Positions 15,922 through 24,049 of a stretch of DNA of 46,434 nt are shown here, one piece after another. Where the stretch lies: contig JACQVR010000096.1 in NCBI GenBank assembly GCA_016209705.1, positions 1 to 46,434 of the forward strand, written 5' to 3'. Numbering within the stretch: position 1 is the stretch's first letter; every line of letters begins with the position of its first letter. This DNA comes from Planctomycetota bacterium (GTDB lineage Bacteria > Planctomycetota > MHYJ01 > JACPRB01). Made by a program: the position numbers and the translations under genes. The notes below the pieces were generated by a model. It had not been told where the DNA came from, made no database searches, and saw only the letters and a program-made list of their open reading frames with translations.

Positions 15922-16707
15922 TCACGGGCGACTCAGACTTCCGACTCCGGCTTTCGGCCCTTCGTCCATGAGGCGGGCCCCCTCCATGAGCAGGGACGTC
16001 GCGTCCAGGCTCATCTGCTCGTGCAACGCGACATCCACGGCGGTGAACTCGTAGGAACCGCCCGGCCACGCCAGCATGTGATAGACCGCCTGTTCGTTCA
16101 CCACCTCCGGGAGGCGATCAACGTTCGCGTGAACCACGCGCCCGTCGCGCAGGAAGAGACGGCCGTGCCCACCGCCCTCGGGAGATTCCAGCAGCAGCAC
16201 GCCCGTCTTGCCCATCGCCTCCATGAGCGTCAAGAGCGACGGAAGCCCGACCTCCCGCAACGGACCGGCGAAGCGATGGCCGGACTTGGCCCCGGAGAAA
16301 TGGATCCGGGCTTTCGTCCGCGCCTCGAGCGTCACGCCGCGCCGGATCGTCTCCTCCACCCGGCCCCGCAGCTCCTCCGTGCGGAACGGCTTGGGCAGGC
16401 ACTCGTCGGCGCCGAGCCGGTATCCGCCCAGCCGCTCGGCGACCGCATCGGATGGAGCCATGAAAATGACCGGAACAAATCCGAATTCAGGGAGGGATCG
16501 AAGCTGCTTGACGAGCGTGCCCCCGTCCATCTTGGGAAGCGCCAGATCTACGATGACCAGATGGGGGCATTGCAGTTGAGCGATCGCCAGCCCCTCTTCC
16601 CCGTCACCCGCGGTGTGCACGTGACACTTCTGTTTCGCCAGCATCGCGGACAGGATGCCCAGAAGCCATTCATCGCTGTCGACCGCCAGAACGTGCCAGG
16701 TGTCCAT
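15922..16707 (-). CDS. response regulator with REC and DUF4388 (PATAN) domains
   Basis: 261 residues. The receiver domain (about 1-120) contains the acidic pocket (LAVDSDEW), phosphoacceptor Asp in LVIVDLALPKMDGG and the conserved Lys in LPKPF; however the usual Thr/Ser before the Ala in strand 4 is Met (VIFMAPSD). From about residue 145 a DUF4388 domain follows (GPLREVGLPSLLTLMEAM, GRLFLRDGRVVHA). There is no DNA-binding domain, so output is probably by protein contact. GGTGGAGGG precedes the ATG and a TATAAA-type -10 element sits near 16736-16741. No histidine kinase gene is adjacent. Confidence 0.88.
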   Translation of the reverse strand: MDTWHVLAVDSDEWLLGILSAMLAKQKCHVHTAGDGEEGLAIAQLQCPHLVIVDLALPKMDGGTLVKQLRSLPEFGFVPVIFMAPSDAVAERLGGYRLGADECLPKPFRTEELRGRVEETIRRGVTLEARTKARIHFSGAKSGHRFAGPLREVGLPSLLTLMEAMGKTGVLLLESPEGGGHGRLFLRDGRVVHANVDRLPEVVNEQAVYHMLAWPGGSYEFTAVDVALHEQMSLDATSLLMEGARLMDEGPKAGVGSLSRP

Positions 16708-16942
16708 AAACCCTCCACCTACACGTAAGGTCCGCTCCTATCTATTTATACCCCATCCCTCGTCTCAATATGCGACAAATTTGACGATTCGCACAAGAAA
16801 ATTTGTTGCCTCCGTCAACTGAATGCAAGCCCTCAACGGGCACAACGCAATCTATTGGTCTACAATAGGTTGAGCGATATGACTGACCGAATGCCCCGAG
16901 ATCCCGATCGTAGATTTCTTCTAAAAATCGTTTCCCGGTGAA

Positions 16943-18244
16943 CTATTTGAAAAAAATCAGCGTAACGGCCACAAGCAGAGGAAGGAGGATCACGGCAGCC
17001 CAGGCCGAATAGCCGAAAAACGAAGGCATGCGGACACCGGCGTGTTCGGCGATCGCCTTCACCATGAAGTTCGGTCCGTTTCCGATATAGGTGGCGGCGC
17101 CGAAAAAGACCGCTCCGCATGAGATCGCCGTGAGCACGGCATGCGTCGTGCCGGCGACTTGATCCGGAAGGAACTGCGCCATCGAGAGGAAGGCCAGATA
17201 CGTCGGCGCATTGTCCAGGAAGGCGGACAACGATCCGGTCGCCCAAAGAAAGTGCCAGGAAGCCGAGAACCCGAATTCAGGCCCTTTGGCTTTCAGCACC
17301 GCCAGCGCCGGAATCATCGCCGCAAAGATGCCGGCGAAGAGCACCATGACCTCGACGAACGGATGCCAGGAGAACTCGTTGTCCCTGCGGACGCGGGACG
17401 ACGTCAACGCCAGGGACAAGGCCGCCAACCCGATCATGGTCATCGACTGGAAAAGCTGCGCCGCCGTCTCTCCCCACCGGGGATGAACCAAGAAACCTCC
17501 GGCCAGGACGGTTCCCATGACCCCGAGCAGAAGCACCAGGTTGAGCGTCCCTTCCATCGAAATCGGCTTCCGCGATTGCACTTCTCTGACCAAATCCTTT
17601 CGGGAGGCCAGATCCTCGCGCACGAACCGGTACTGATCGTAGAGATTGAAGATCACCAGAAGCGCGCCGACCATCACCAGCCATTGCGGCCACAAGCGCA
17701 GCGTCCACTGAAACGGCACGCCGTTGAGAAAACCCAGAAATAGAGGCGGATCGCCCAGCGGCGTCAAGCATCCCCCGCAGTTGGCCACGATGAAAATGAA
17801 GAACACGATTTGATGCACGCGCGACCGGCGATGCGCGTTGGCCTTCAGATAGGGACGGATCAAGAGCATCGCGGCGCCCGTCGTGCCCACGAAGTTCGCC
17901 AGGACCGCGCCCAACGCCAGCACCGCCGTGTTCCCCAGAGGAGTTCCCGCGAGCGCGCCTCGAACCCGCACGCCGCCCGAGATGACGAAGAGCGCTCCCA
18001 GCAGGCTTACGAACGCCAGATATTCCAGTCCCGTATGGACGAGCGCGTGCGGGTCGCGAATCGCGACATAGATTCCCACCGGGACGCCGAAGGCAAGGCT
18101 GACGATCGCCTTGTGCTTGTTCTCGTGCCACCAATGAGGCGCGGCGAGGGGGAGAAATGCGATCGACAGCAGCAATCCCACGAACGGCGCCACGCTCCAC
18201 AGCGGCATCTCGACCCCCGCCGCTCCGGCCGGCGCGCAGGCCAT
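16943..18244 (-). CDS. sodium/proton antiporter, NhaD/ion transporter superfamily
   Basis: 433 residues with about twelve hydrophobic segments. Family markers include GTTGAAMLLIRP, FIVANCGGCLTPLGDPPLFLG and GSLSAFLDNAPTYLAF, where the Asp-Asn-Ala-Pro pattern is typical of NhaD-type Na+/H+ antiporters and related transporters. The start ATG at 18244 overlaps the last base of the upstream mgtE stop (TGATG), indicating translational coupling. The pairing of Na+/H+ exchange with a Mg2+ channel and nearby compatible-solute genes suggests an ion and osmotic homeostasis cluster. Ion specificity is inferred. Confidence 0.88.
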   Translation of the reverse strand: MACAPAGAAGVEMPLWSVAPFVGLLLSIAFLPLAAPHWWHENKHKAIVSLAFGVPVGIYVAIRDPHALVHTGLEYLAFVSLLGALFVISGGVRVRGALAGTPLGNTAVLALGAVLANFVGTTGAAMLLIRPYLKANAHRRSRVHQIVFFIFIVANCGGCLTPLGDPPLFLGFLNGVPFQWTLRLWPQWLVMVGALLVIFNLYDQYRFVREDLASRKDLVREVQSRKPISMEGTLNLVLLLGVMGTVLAGGFLVHPRWGETAAQLFQSMTMIGLAALSLALTSSRVRRDNEFSWHPFVEVMVLFAGIFAAMIPALAVLKAKGPEFGFSASWHFLWATGSLSAFLDNAPTYLAFLSMAQFLPDQVAGTTHAVLTAISCGAVFFGAATYIGNGPNFMVKAIAEHAGVRMPSFFGYSAWAAVILLPLLVAVTLIFFK

Positions 18245-19623
18245 CAGGAAACCAGCCACCACGTCGCTCCTCCCAGATACACGCACAGTGTTGAAAGATC
18301 CGTCAGCGCCAGCACGATCGGCCCGGCCGCCAGCGAGGGATCCGCCCGTACCCGCACCAGGAACGCGGGGATGGCCACTCCCAGAAGCGCCGCCCAGCTC
18401 ACCGACAGAAGCGTGGCGCCGCCGAGGAGCGCGCTGAGCCGAAGATCCCCGTGCCACAGCAGCGACGTCGGCGCCATCACGGCGGCGGCGAACACGCCGA
18501 TCAGCAGGCCGATCGAAATCTCCTTGAGCGCGAACGCGACGGCGCGCCGCGAGGCGACCTCCCCGCTGACCAGCGCGCTCAAGATGACCGAAATGGTCTG
18601 CGTCGCGACGCTCTCCCCCAGCGCCAGCACCAGCGGAAGGAAAAGGCCCAGCGCCACGAACTCCCGCAACGCCTCCTGAAACAGGGCGGCCACGCCCGCG
18701 CACCCCAAGCCGCCCAGGATCGTGAACGTGACCCAGGGAATCCTTCCCCCCACGCCGGTGAGCGTCGCGGTCAACACTTCCCGAGGATCCGCGCCGGTCA
18801 TCCCGTGCACCACTCGCCCTTCGGCCCGCCGCATCGAGGCCAGAACCTCGTCGAACGTCACGATGCCCACCAGGCGATCTCGATCGTCCACGACCGGCAG
18901 CGACACGAAATGGTGCCGATTGAACGTCTGTAGGATCTCCTCCTTCGAGTCGAAAGTCCGCAGACGCACGATCTCCCCGCGGACCAGGCTTCGAACGGGC
19001 TCCGTGGCGTTGGCCAACAGAAGCGACCGGAGCGGAAGCGTCCCCACGAGCTTTCCGTGAATATCCACAACATAGACGTACGAAGCCGACTCCTCCGCGC
19101 GCTTCTGGCGCAGCAACTCCACGGCCTTGTTGACCCGCACGGCGTCCGGCACGCTGAGATACCGCGTCGTCATCAGCCCGCCCGCCGTATCGGGATCGAA
19201 CTGGAGGAGACGGCCGACTTCGTCCCGCAATGAGGGATCCAGGAGGTGTTCCACTCCCCGCGCCTTCTCCCGCGGAAGGTGCAGCAGAAGATCCGCCAAG
19301 TCATCCGGCGGCATCAGACGGATGGCCGGCGCGATGGTCGCCACGTCGAACCGCGTGAAGAGCGCCGCCAAGCTGGCGCTGTCGCAGTCGGCCAGAATCG
19401 AGGCGGCGAGTTCCGGAGAAGCCGATCCGAGAATCGCCGTTTGCTCTTTCAGCCGCAGCAGAAGAAAAAGTTCCGCCCGGCTGCGCGGCGACATCCCGGC
19501 CAGCGCATCGAGGACGTCCGGCAGGCGCCCCTCCTGAAGCGCCGACTGCACGTCGCGGACGCTCCAGCGTTCCGACAGCCCGGGCGGAGGCGCATCCCCG
19601 GGCCACGATGGAAGTCCGCTCAT
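18244..19623 (-). CDS. mgtE: magnesium transporter MgtE
   Basis: 459 residues. The domains are in the expected order: an N-terminal helical superhelix domain (about 15-140, including MPPDDLADLLLHLPREKA), two CBS domains (about 145-265, with RYLSVPDAVRV and SLPVVDDRDRLVGIVTFDEV) and a C-terminal five-helix channel (about 285-459) with LGLFLPLVLALGESVATQ. MgtE forms a dimeric Mg2+ channel gated by cytosolic Mg2+ through the N and CBS domains. Start MSGLPSW at 19623 is used, as the upstream extension is not family-like. It lies 4 nt downstream of the phosphatase stop, so probably one operon. Confidence 0.93.
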   Translation of the reverse strand: MSGLPSWPGDAPPPGLSERWSVRDVQSALQEGRLPDVLDALAGMSPRSRAELFLLLRLKEQTAILGSASPELAASILADCDSASLAALFTRFDVATIAPAIRLMPPDDLADLLLHLPREKARGVEHLLDPSLRDEVGRLLQFDPDTAGGLMTTRYLSVPDAVRVNKAVELLRQKRAEESASYVYVVDIHGKLVGTLPLRSLLLANATEPVRSLVRGEIVRLRTFDSKEEILQTFNRHHFVSLPVVDDRDRLVGIVTFDEVLASMRRAEGRVVHGMTGADPREVLTATLTGVGGRIPWVTFTILGGLGCAGVAALFQEALREFVALGLFLPLVLALGESVATQTISVILSALVSGEVASRRAVAFALKEISIGLLIGVFAAAVMAPTSLLWHGDLRLSALLGGATLLSVSWAALLGVAIPAFLVRVRADPSLAAGPIVLALTDLSTLCVYLGGATWWLVS

Positions 19624-19627
19624 CTCG

Positions 19628-20461
19628 TCACGGTGTGCCGGAAAGGTTGAAGATATCCGCCGCCGCCAGGCGCCATCCCTCCGGTCCCGCCGCCGGGACG
19701 CGCCGCACGCCGGCCAATCCATCCACCAGCGCCGGGTCGTGCGTCCCGTCGCGTCGCGCCACCGCGAACGGCACGTCCACCGCCTCCAGCATCGGACGAT
19801 CCATGGCGCTGTCCCCCAGGCCGACCGTCCGGACCTCCCGCCCGAACCGCCGGTAGAGATCCGCGACGAGTCTCACGGCGCGGCCCTTGTCGGTGTCCCC
19901 GTGCACATGCCAGTACCGCCCTCCGCGGGAGACGCGAAGCCCCTGCCGGGCCGCCTCGCCGGGCAATCGAGGCGCGAACTCCGCCTCGCGGCGCAGGAAC
20001 CGGAACGGCTCGTCGAATTCGCGCTCCTTCGCCAAGCGCGCCAGCTCCAGCGGAAGGCCCGTGTCGCGCCCCACCTCCTCTGCCGACTGTTCGCTGAATC
20101 CCAAGATGGAGCGCTCCGTGAATTGCTTGAGGCGCCGATATCCCTCGAGCACCCTTTCGGTGCCGGCGGACAGCGGCAGGAGATGGTACGCTCCGCGTTC
20201 CACGAACGCCACCGGAAGCGCGCCGAACGCTGCTCGCGGAACGTAGACCCCGCCCCCTCCCTCCACGATGAACGGATCCGTGATCCCGAGCCGCTTCTGA
20301 AAATGAAGCGTTTCACCCGCGGTCTTCGACGTGCACAGGATCAGCGGGATCCCCCGGCGGCGGAGCTCCTCCAGCGCCGGACGGGCCGCCTCGAACGAAT
20401 ACGTCCGGCGATCCAGAAGCGTCTCATCCAGATCGCTGAACACGATCCACGCGGCGCTCAT
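19628..20461 (-). CDS. HAD phosphatase, glucosyl/mannosyl-3-phosphoglycerate phosphatase type
   Basis: 277 residues. HAD motif I is FSDLDETLLD (about residues 8-17), motif II is ILCTSKT, and the C-terminal acidic motif is GLGDSAMDRPML. ITDPFIVEGGGGVYVP matches the cap region of mannosyl-3-phosphoglycerate phosphatases. With a GpgS gene two positions upstream, the likely reaction is dephosphorylation of glucosyl-3-phosphoglycerate to glucosylglycerate, a compatible solute (GpgP role); a mannosyl or mannosylglucosyl substrate is possible. It precedes mgtE by 4 nt. Confidence 0.85.
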   Translation of the reverse strand: MSAAWIVFSDLDETLLDRRTYSFEAARPALEELRRRGIPLILCTSKTAGETLHFQKRLGITDPFIVEGGGGVYVPRAAFGALPVAFVERGAYHLLPLSAGTERVLEGYRRLKQFTERSILGFSEQSAEEVGRDTGLPLELARLAKEREFDEPFRFLRREAEFAPRLPGEAARQGLRVSRGGRYWHVHGDTDKGRAVRLVADLYRRFGREVRTVGLGDSAMDRPMLEAVDVPFAVARRDGTHDPALVDGLAGVRRVPAAGPEGWRLAAADIFNLSGTP

Positions 20462-20527
20462 CGGGGGAAGAAGAAGTCAGGATCCAGAATAAAGATCCGC
20501 CGGGAAATAAATGCTCCCTGTTTGCAG

Positions 20528-20601
20528 GAACCGCCAAAACGCTGAAACGCCATCGGACGCCTTTTTTGAGTCCTCTTGGCGGTTTGGCGCTTTGGCGGTT
20601 C
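20528..20601. repeat. GGCGGTTT octad hairpin
   Basis: The left arm at 20528-20552 (GAACCGCCAAAACGCTGAAACG and following) and the right arm at 20576-20601 are imperfect reverse complements with 8-nt phasing and a 23-nt loop. The right arm contains 25 bases identical to 2347-2371. It occupies most of the gap between the glycosyltransferase stop and the phosphatase start. Confidence 0.78.
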
Positions 20602-20634
20602 ATATTCTTCACACCAAATCGCGCGACTATAGCT

Positions 20635-21927
20635 TCACGATCCAGGGATCTGAACCTTCACTTCGGCGCCGGCGGCGGGGACCGCCGGTTCCTCGATCTT
20701 CTCGTCCCACCGCCGGATGAAGGACTCCTTCAATTCCTCGAAGCGCTGCGCGTGGCTTTCGATGATGGCCTCCGCTTCGGGCGTGGACAGATTGCGAGCG
20801 TGATTGAAGAACCCCGCCGTCCGCGCGAAATAGATCGGGATGAGCATCTCGACCAGATGGTGCCGGTCTCCCGACCAGCGGTGAAACGCCACGGCGAAGT
20901 CGTAAACCACGTGAACCCATAGATCGATGGGAAATTCAAGTTGATCCGGCGCGCGCTGGGAAAGTCCCTTGAGTTGATCGAACCGCTCCCGTCCCACCAC
21001 TTGCTTCCAGATGGGTCCGAAATGCTCGAAGCCCTGGCGGAACCGATCCACCAGATTCGTCAGGGACACTTCCACGGGCTCCGGTTCGGCCGCCGGCACG
21101 TCGCCCACGAGCGGCACGTCCTCGCTCCCGCGCACCTTTCTCCAGACGGGCTCGTACTTCTTCATCATCGCGAACAGCGTCCCCACGACCTGGCGAAACA
21201 TCGGCCCCAGATGCGCGGAGGGATCCTTGGGGTCATGAACCTTGGTCCCCAGCGCCGTCTCGCAGATTTTCATCCCTTCGCAGATGGCGATCGTGGTCAT
21301 CCAGATGTCGATGCCGAACCGCGCGACGTCGGTTTCCCACACGTCCTCTTTCGTGAGCGCCTGGATGATCTTCGGCGAGAGGCCGAATTCGCCCCCGATC
21401 GGCTGCCGCAGGCGCTTGCCGTAGAGCGCCTGCGTGAGCGACCGCGCGATGTTGTTCGTGATCGTCGCGTCGTATTTGTGACGGATGTAGAACGGGCTGA
21501 CGAAATCGTAGCCTTGTTCGAGAATCGGCACGACCAGCGACTTCACCCAGTCCGGGGTGATGCTGCGCAGGTCGCTGTCCACGACGGCGCACGCCTTGGC
21601 TTCCAGGAGCAACGCGGCCTCGAAGATGCAGCGAAGGCTGGTCCCTTTTCCCGGCACGCCGCGGTAGATGGTCACGATCTTGTCGACCCCGCGCGCGAGC
21701 TTCGTCTTGGCCGCCACCTCGCGCGTGTAGTCGGTCGAACCGCCGTCCGACACCATCAGCAGAAGCGCCTTTCCGTGAAAATGGCGGCTCAATCCTTCGG
21801 AGGCGGTCTTCATCACGTGGGCGATCGTGCGTTCGCTGTTGAAGCAGGGAATGCCCACGATGACATCGGCCCAACCGATCTCGCTGAGCCGCTGCCGCGC
21901 CCATTCACGCAACGCCGTGTCGAGCAT
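20635..21927 (-). CDS. glycosyltransferase (GT2/GT81-like) of the glucosylglycerate cluster
   Basis: 430 residues. A GT-A fold begins at about residue 20: VIVGIPCFNSERTIAHVM, then SDGGSTDYTREVA, GVPGKGTSL and the metal-binding AVVDSDLRSITPDWV; FVSPFYIRHKYDATITNN and GEFGLSPKII follow. PGKG and the DSD region resemble GpgS-type enzymes. The C-terminal 160 residues form an extra helical region. Lying between GpgS and the phosphatase, it may add a second sugar, as in mannosylglucosylglycerate synthesis, or act on another osmolyte. The donor and acceptor cannot be read from sequence. Confidence 0.75.
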   Translation of the reverse strand: MLDTALREWARQRLSEIGWADVIVGIPCFNSERTIAHVMKTASEGLSRHFHGKALLLMVSDGGSTDYTREVAAKTKLARGVDKIVTIYRGVPGKGTSLRCIFEAALLLEAKACAVVDSDLRSITPDWVKSLVVPILEQGYDFVSPFYIRHKYDATITNNIARSLTQALYGKRLRQPIGGEFGLSPKIIQALTKEDVWETDVARFGIDIWMTTIAICEGMKICETALGTKVHDPKDPSAHLGPMFRQVVGTLFAMMKKYEPVWRKVRGSEDVPLVGDVPAAEPEPVEVSLTNLVDRFRQGFEHFGPIWKQVVGRERFDQLKGLSQRAPDQLEFPIDLWVHVVYDFAVAFHRWSGDRHHLVEMLIPIYFARTAGFFNHARNLSTPEAEAIIESHAQRFEELKESFIRRWDEKIEEPAVPAAGAEVKVQIPGS

Positions 21928-21940
21928 GCCGATAACCCGA

Positions 21941-21972
21941 CTTCTGGCTCCTGGCTCCTGGCTCCTGGCTTC
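21941..21972. repeat. CTGGCTC heptad repeat
   Basis: Four direct 7-nt copies of CTGGCTC or CTGGCTT fill the gap between the GpgS stop (21973) and the glycosyltransferase start (21927) on the minus strand. No complementary arm is present. Confidence 0.75.
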
Positions 21973-23181
21973 CTACTTGTTATCCTCTTCCACCGCTGCT
22001 TTCAACTGATCCAGGACGTCCGGAACGGCGCTGGTCACGCGGTTCCAGTTCGAGATGAGCGGCGTGCCCAGCGGATCCTCGATGACGGCCCGAGCCGAGA
22101 CGTCGATCGAGCGCGCGAACGTCTCCACCGCGATGCCCTCTGCGTGGCGATCGAACCAGAGACCGTTGATGGCGGCGTCGTCGGTATACTTGCGGATCGC
22201 GTCCTGCGCTTCCCGCAGATACGCGGCTTTCACGCTCTTGAAGAACCCGTCAGAGATGGCGACGCCTTCGCTCGCCAGCGTCCGGAAAAGGTGCTTGGCG
22301 ATGTCGATCGCCATCCGGTTGAGCCCTCCCTCGGGATTGTCCGCGGAGAGTTCCTGGTGCTTGTGATCGTACGTCTCGCAGATGTCCACCTCGCACACGC
22401 GCCGGGGGGCGCAGTTGCGGAAGACCTCCGAGAGCATGCCGACCTCCAGGCCCCAATCGCTGGGGATGCGCACGATGCGGGCCAGGTCGGTCGTCATGGC
22501 GAACTCGCCGGCCAGAGGGTAGCGGAAGCTGTCCAGGAAGACCAGGACGGGCAAGTAGCCCGCCATTTTCTGGAGTGTCCGGACCAGCGGCGTCACGAAG
22601 AGCCGGGTGACGCGGCCGTGGAAGCGATCGCTGATGCGCGCGTAGTATCCTTTGGCGAATTCGTACGACATGCTCGTATTGGATACGGGGAAGCACAGCC
22701 GCGCCAGGAGCTCGCGGGAGTAGGTCAGGATGTCGCAATCGTGCAGCGCGATGGCGTACGTTTTCTCGTCGGACAGGATGTATCCCATCCCCATCCACAC
22801 CGAGCGCCCCTTGCCCGGCGCGCCGGTGGGGATGTTGTTCTGCTCGAGGAGCTGGTACAGGGCGCTGATCCGCGGCCCGTCGTTCCAGACGATCTTCACG
22901 GGCGTCGCGGTACCGACGAAGAATTCGCGCGCTTTGCGGAACTGCGCCTCATCGGCGCGATCCAGGACGAGCACGATCTCCCGCAGATATTTCACCTGCT
23001 TGAGCTGCTCCACGATCTTGGGCATCGCGGGACCTTCGAATTCGGACCAGAGGCTCGGCAGCAGGAGCGTCACCGGCTGCTGCCGCTGGAAGCGCTTCAA
23101 CTGGGCTTCCATTTTCTCGAGGGTGGTGCCCGGGAAGCGATGCAGCGTGCTGATGACGCCCGTCTGATAGAAGTCGCCCAT
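21973..23181 (-). CDS. gpgS: glucosyl-3-phosphoglycerate synthase
   Basis: 402 residues from ATG 23181. The opening MGDFYQTGVISTLHRF and the GT-A features VTLLLPSLWSEFEGPAM, GAPGKGRSVWMG and ALHDCDILTYSRE match bacterial GpgS enzymes, which join glucose from an NDP-glucose donor to 3-phosphoglycerate. RIPSDWGLEVGMLSEVFRN lies in the conserved C-terminal half. The product would be dephosphorylated by the nearby HAD enzyme to glucosylglycerate, a compatible solute. An AGGA precedes this start; another in-frame ATG at 23199 would overlap the divergent phosphatase frame. Confidence 0.83.
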   Translation of the reverse strand: MGDFYQTGVISTLHRFPGTTLEKMEAQLKRFQRQQPVTLLLPSLWSEFEGPAMPKIVEQLKQVKYLREIVLVLDRADEAQFRKAREFFVGTATPVKIVWNDGPRISALYQLLEQNNIPTGAPGKGRSVWMGMGYILSDEKTYAIALHDCDILTYSRELLARLCFPVSNTSMSYEFAKGYYARISDRFHGRVTRLFVTPLVRTLQKMAGYLPVLVFLDSFRYPLAGEFAMTTDLARIVRIPSDWGLEVGMLSEVFRNCAPRRVCEVDICETYDHKHQELSADNPEGGLNRMAIDIAKHLFRTLASEGVAISDGFFKSVKAAYLREAQDAIRKYTDDAAINGLWFDRHAEGIAVETFARSIDVSARAVIEDPLGTPLISNWNRVTSAVPDVLDQLKAAVEEDNK

Positions 23182-23251
23182 GGCGTCCTGATATACCATG
23201 GATCGGCGCGATTGTGACCCCTTTTCGGTGCGGAAAAAACGGTTTTTTTCG

Positions 23252-23848
23252 ATGCCACGGAACCCTCTCATGACGCGCAAAGGTAAGGCCGCGATACTCG
23301 CCGGGCTTGCCGCCGCGGCCGCCGTCGTCGCGACGGCGTGGCATAAATGGCTGCGCCACGAGTTCACGCCGCGGAACTTCGGCGTCGTCGAGTCCGGAAC
23401 CCTCTTTCGTTCCGGACAGCTCACGGAGCGCATGCTGCGGCGGGTCGTGGGAAAGCACGGCCTGCGCACGATCGTCGCGCTCAATGCGGGAAGGTCAAGC
23501 GGCGACATGGAGCGCCGCGTGGCCGCGGAGCTGAACGTGGAGCGGTTTGAATTCGCCCTGCCGGGGGACGGCCGGGGGGATCCGCGCGCGGTTGCCCAGG
23601 CGCTCGCCGTCATGTCGGATCCGCAGCGGCAACCGGTCTTGGTCCACTGCGCGACCGGGGCCCAGCGCACCGGCCTCGCCGTGCTCCTGTATCGACATCT
23701 TGTTCAGGGCGTACCGATCGAGGAGGCCTATCCCGAATCGTTCGGGTTCGACCACCGGCCGGAGGAATGGCAGATGCTCGCGTACGTCGCCGATCACGTG
23801 GAGGAGATCCGACAGGAGCTGGATCGAATCCGCTCGGAGAGGAAATAA
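23252..23848 (+). CDS. dual-specificity/tyrosine phosphatase-like protein with N-terminal anchor
   Basis: 198 residues from ATG 23252; ATG 23270 and 23198 are alternatives in frame. A membrane or signal-anchor segment (AAILAGLAAAAAVVATAW) is followed by a protein-tyrosine-phosphatase-like domain with NFGVVESGTLFRSGQL, the catalytic P-loop VHCATGAQRTG (Cys-x5-Arg) and a C-terminal helix. The phosphatase domain is likely extracytoplasmic or membrane-bound. It reads divergently from the GpgS gene. The substrate is unknown. Confidence 0.82.
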   Translation: MPRNPLMTRKGKAAILAGLAAAAAVVATAWHKWLRHEFTPRNFGVVESGTLFRSGQLTERMLRRVVGKHGLRTIVALNAGRSSGDMERRVAAELNVERFEFALPGDGRGDPRAVAQALAVMSDPQRQPVLVHCATGAQRTGLAVLLYRHLVQGVPIEEAYPESFGFDHRPEEWQMLAYVADHVEEIRQELDRIRSERK

Positions 23849-23873
23849 GAAGATCTTACGATCTCGTGGTGCG

Positions 23874-24045
23874 GAGAAAAATTAGGGAGATATGGAGATT
23901 TTGGAGATAAGGAGATCGGAACACGTTGGAAGAGGGGTTTCCCCCAAAGAAATATCTCCGCATCTCCGCCATCTCCCTTTCTCCTTAAGCATTTCTCCGT
24001 GCTTCCGTGGACTCCCTGGTGTGAATCTTTTCTCCGTGATCTCCA
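23874..24045. repeat. GGAGAT-family element copy 2 plus CTCCGTG octads
   Basis: Left arm 23876-23923 with CGGAGAAAAATTAGGGAGAT and further GGAGAT words; a loop with TTTCCCCC; right arm 23950-24002 opening AATATCTCCGCATCTCC. This aligns with 430-558 over arms and loop. A CTCCGTG octad segment (23995-24038) follows, resembling 725-760 near atpC. The block separates two convergent genes and contains no convincing ORF. Confidence 0.75.
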
Positions 24046-24049
24046 ATCC

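Noticed and set aside
18245..18703. Antiporter extended upstream into mgtE
   Set aside because: The added residues are an out-of-frame reading of MgtE; the antiporter start at 18244 overlaps the mgtE stop in the usual coupled manner.
20941..23217. Long plus-strand frame of 758 codons opposite the glycosyltransferases
   Set aside because: It is Arg/His/Gln-rich antisense sequence with no family resemblance, opposite two well-supported genes; GC-rich DNA makes such frames common.
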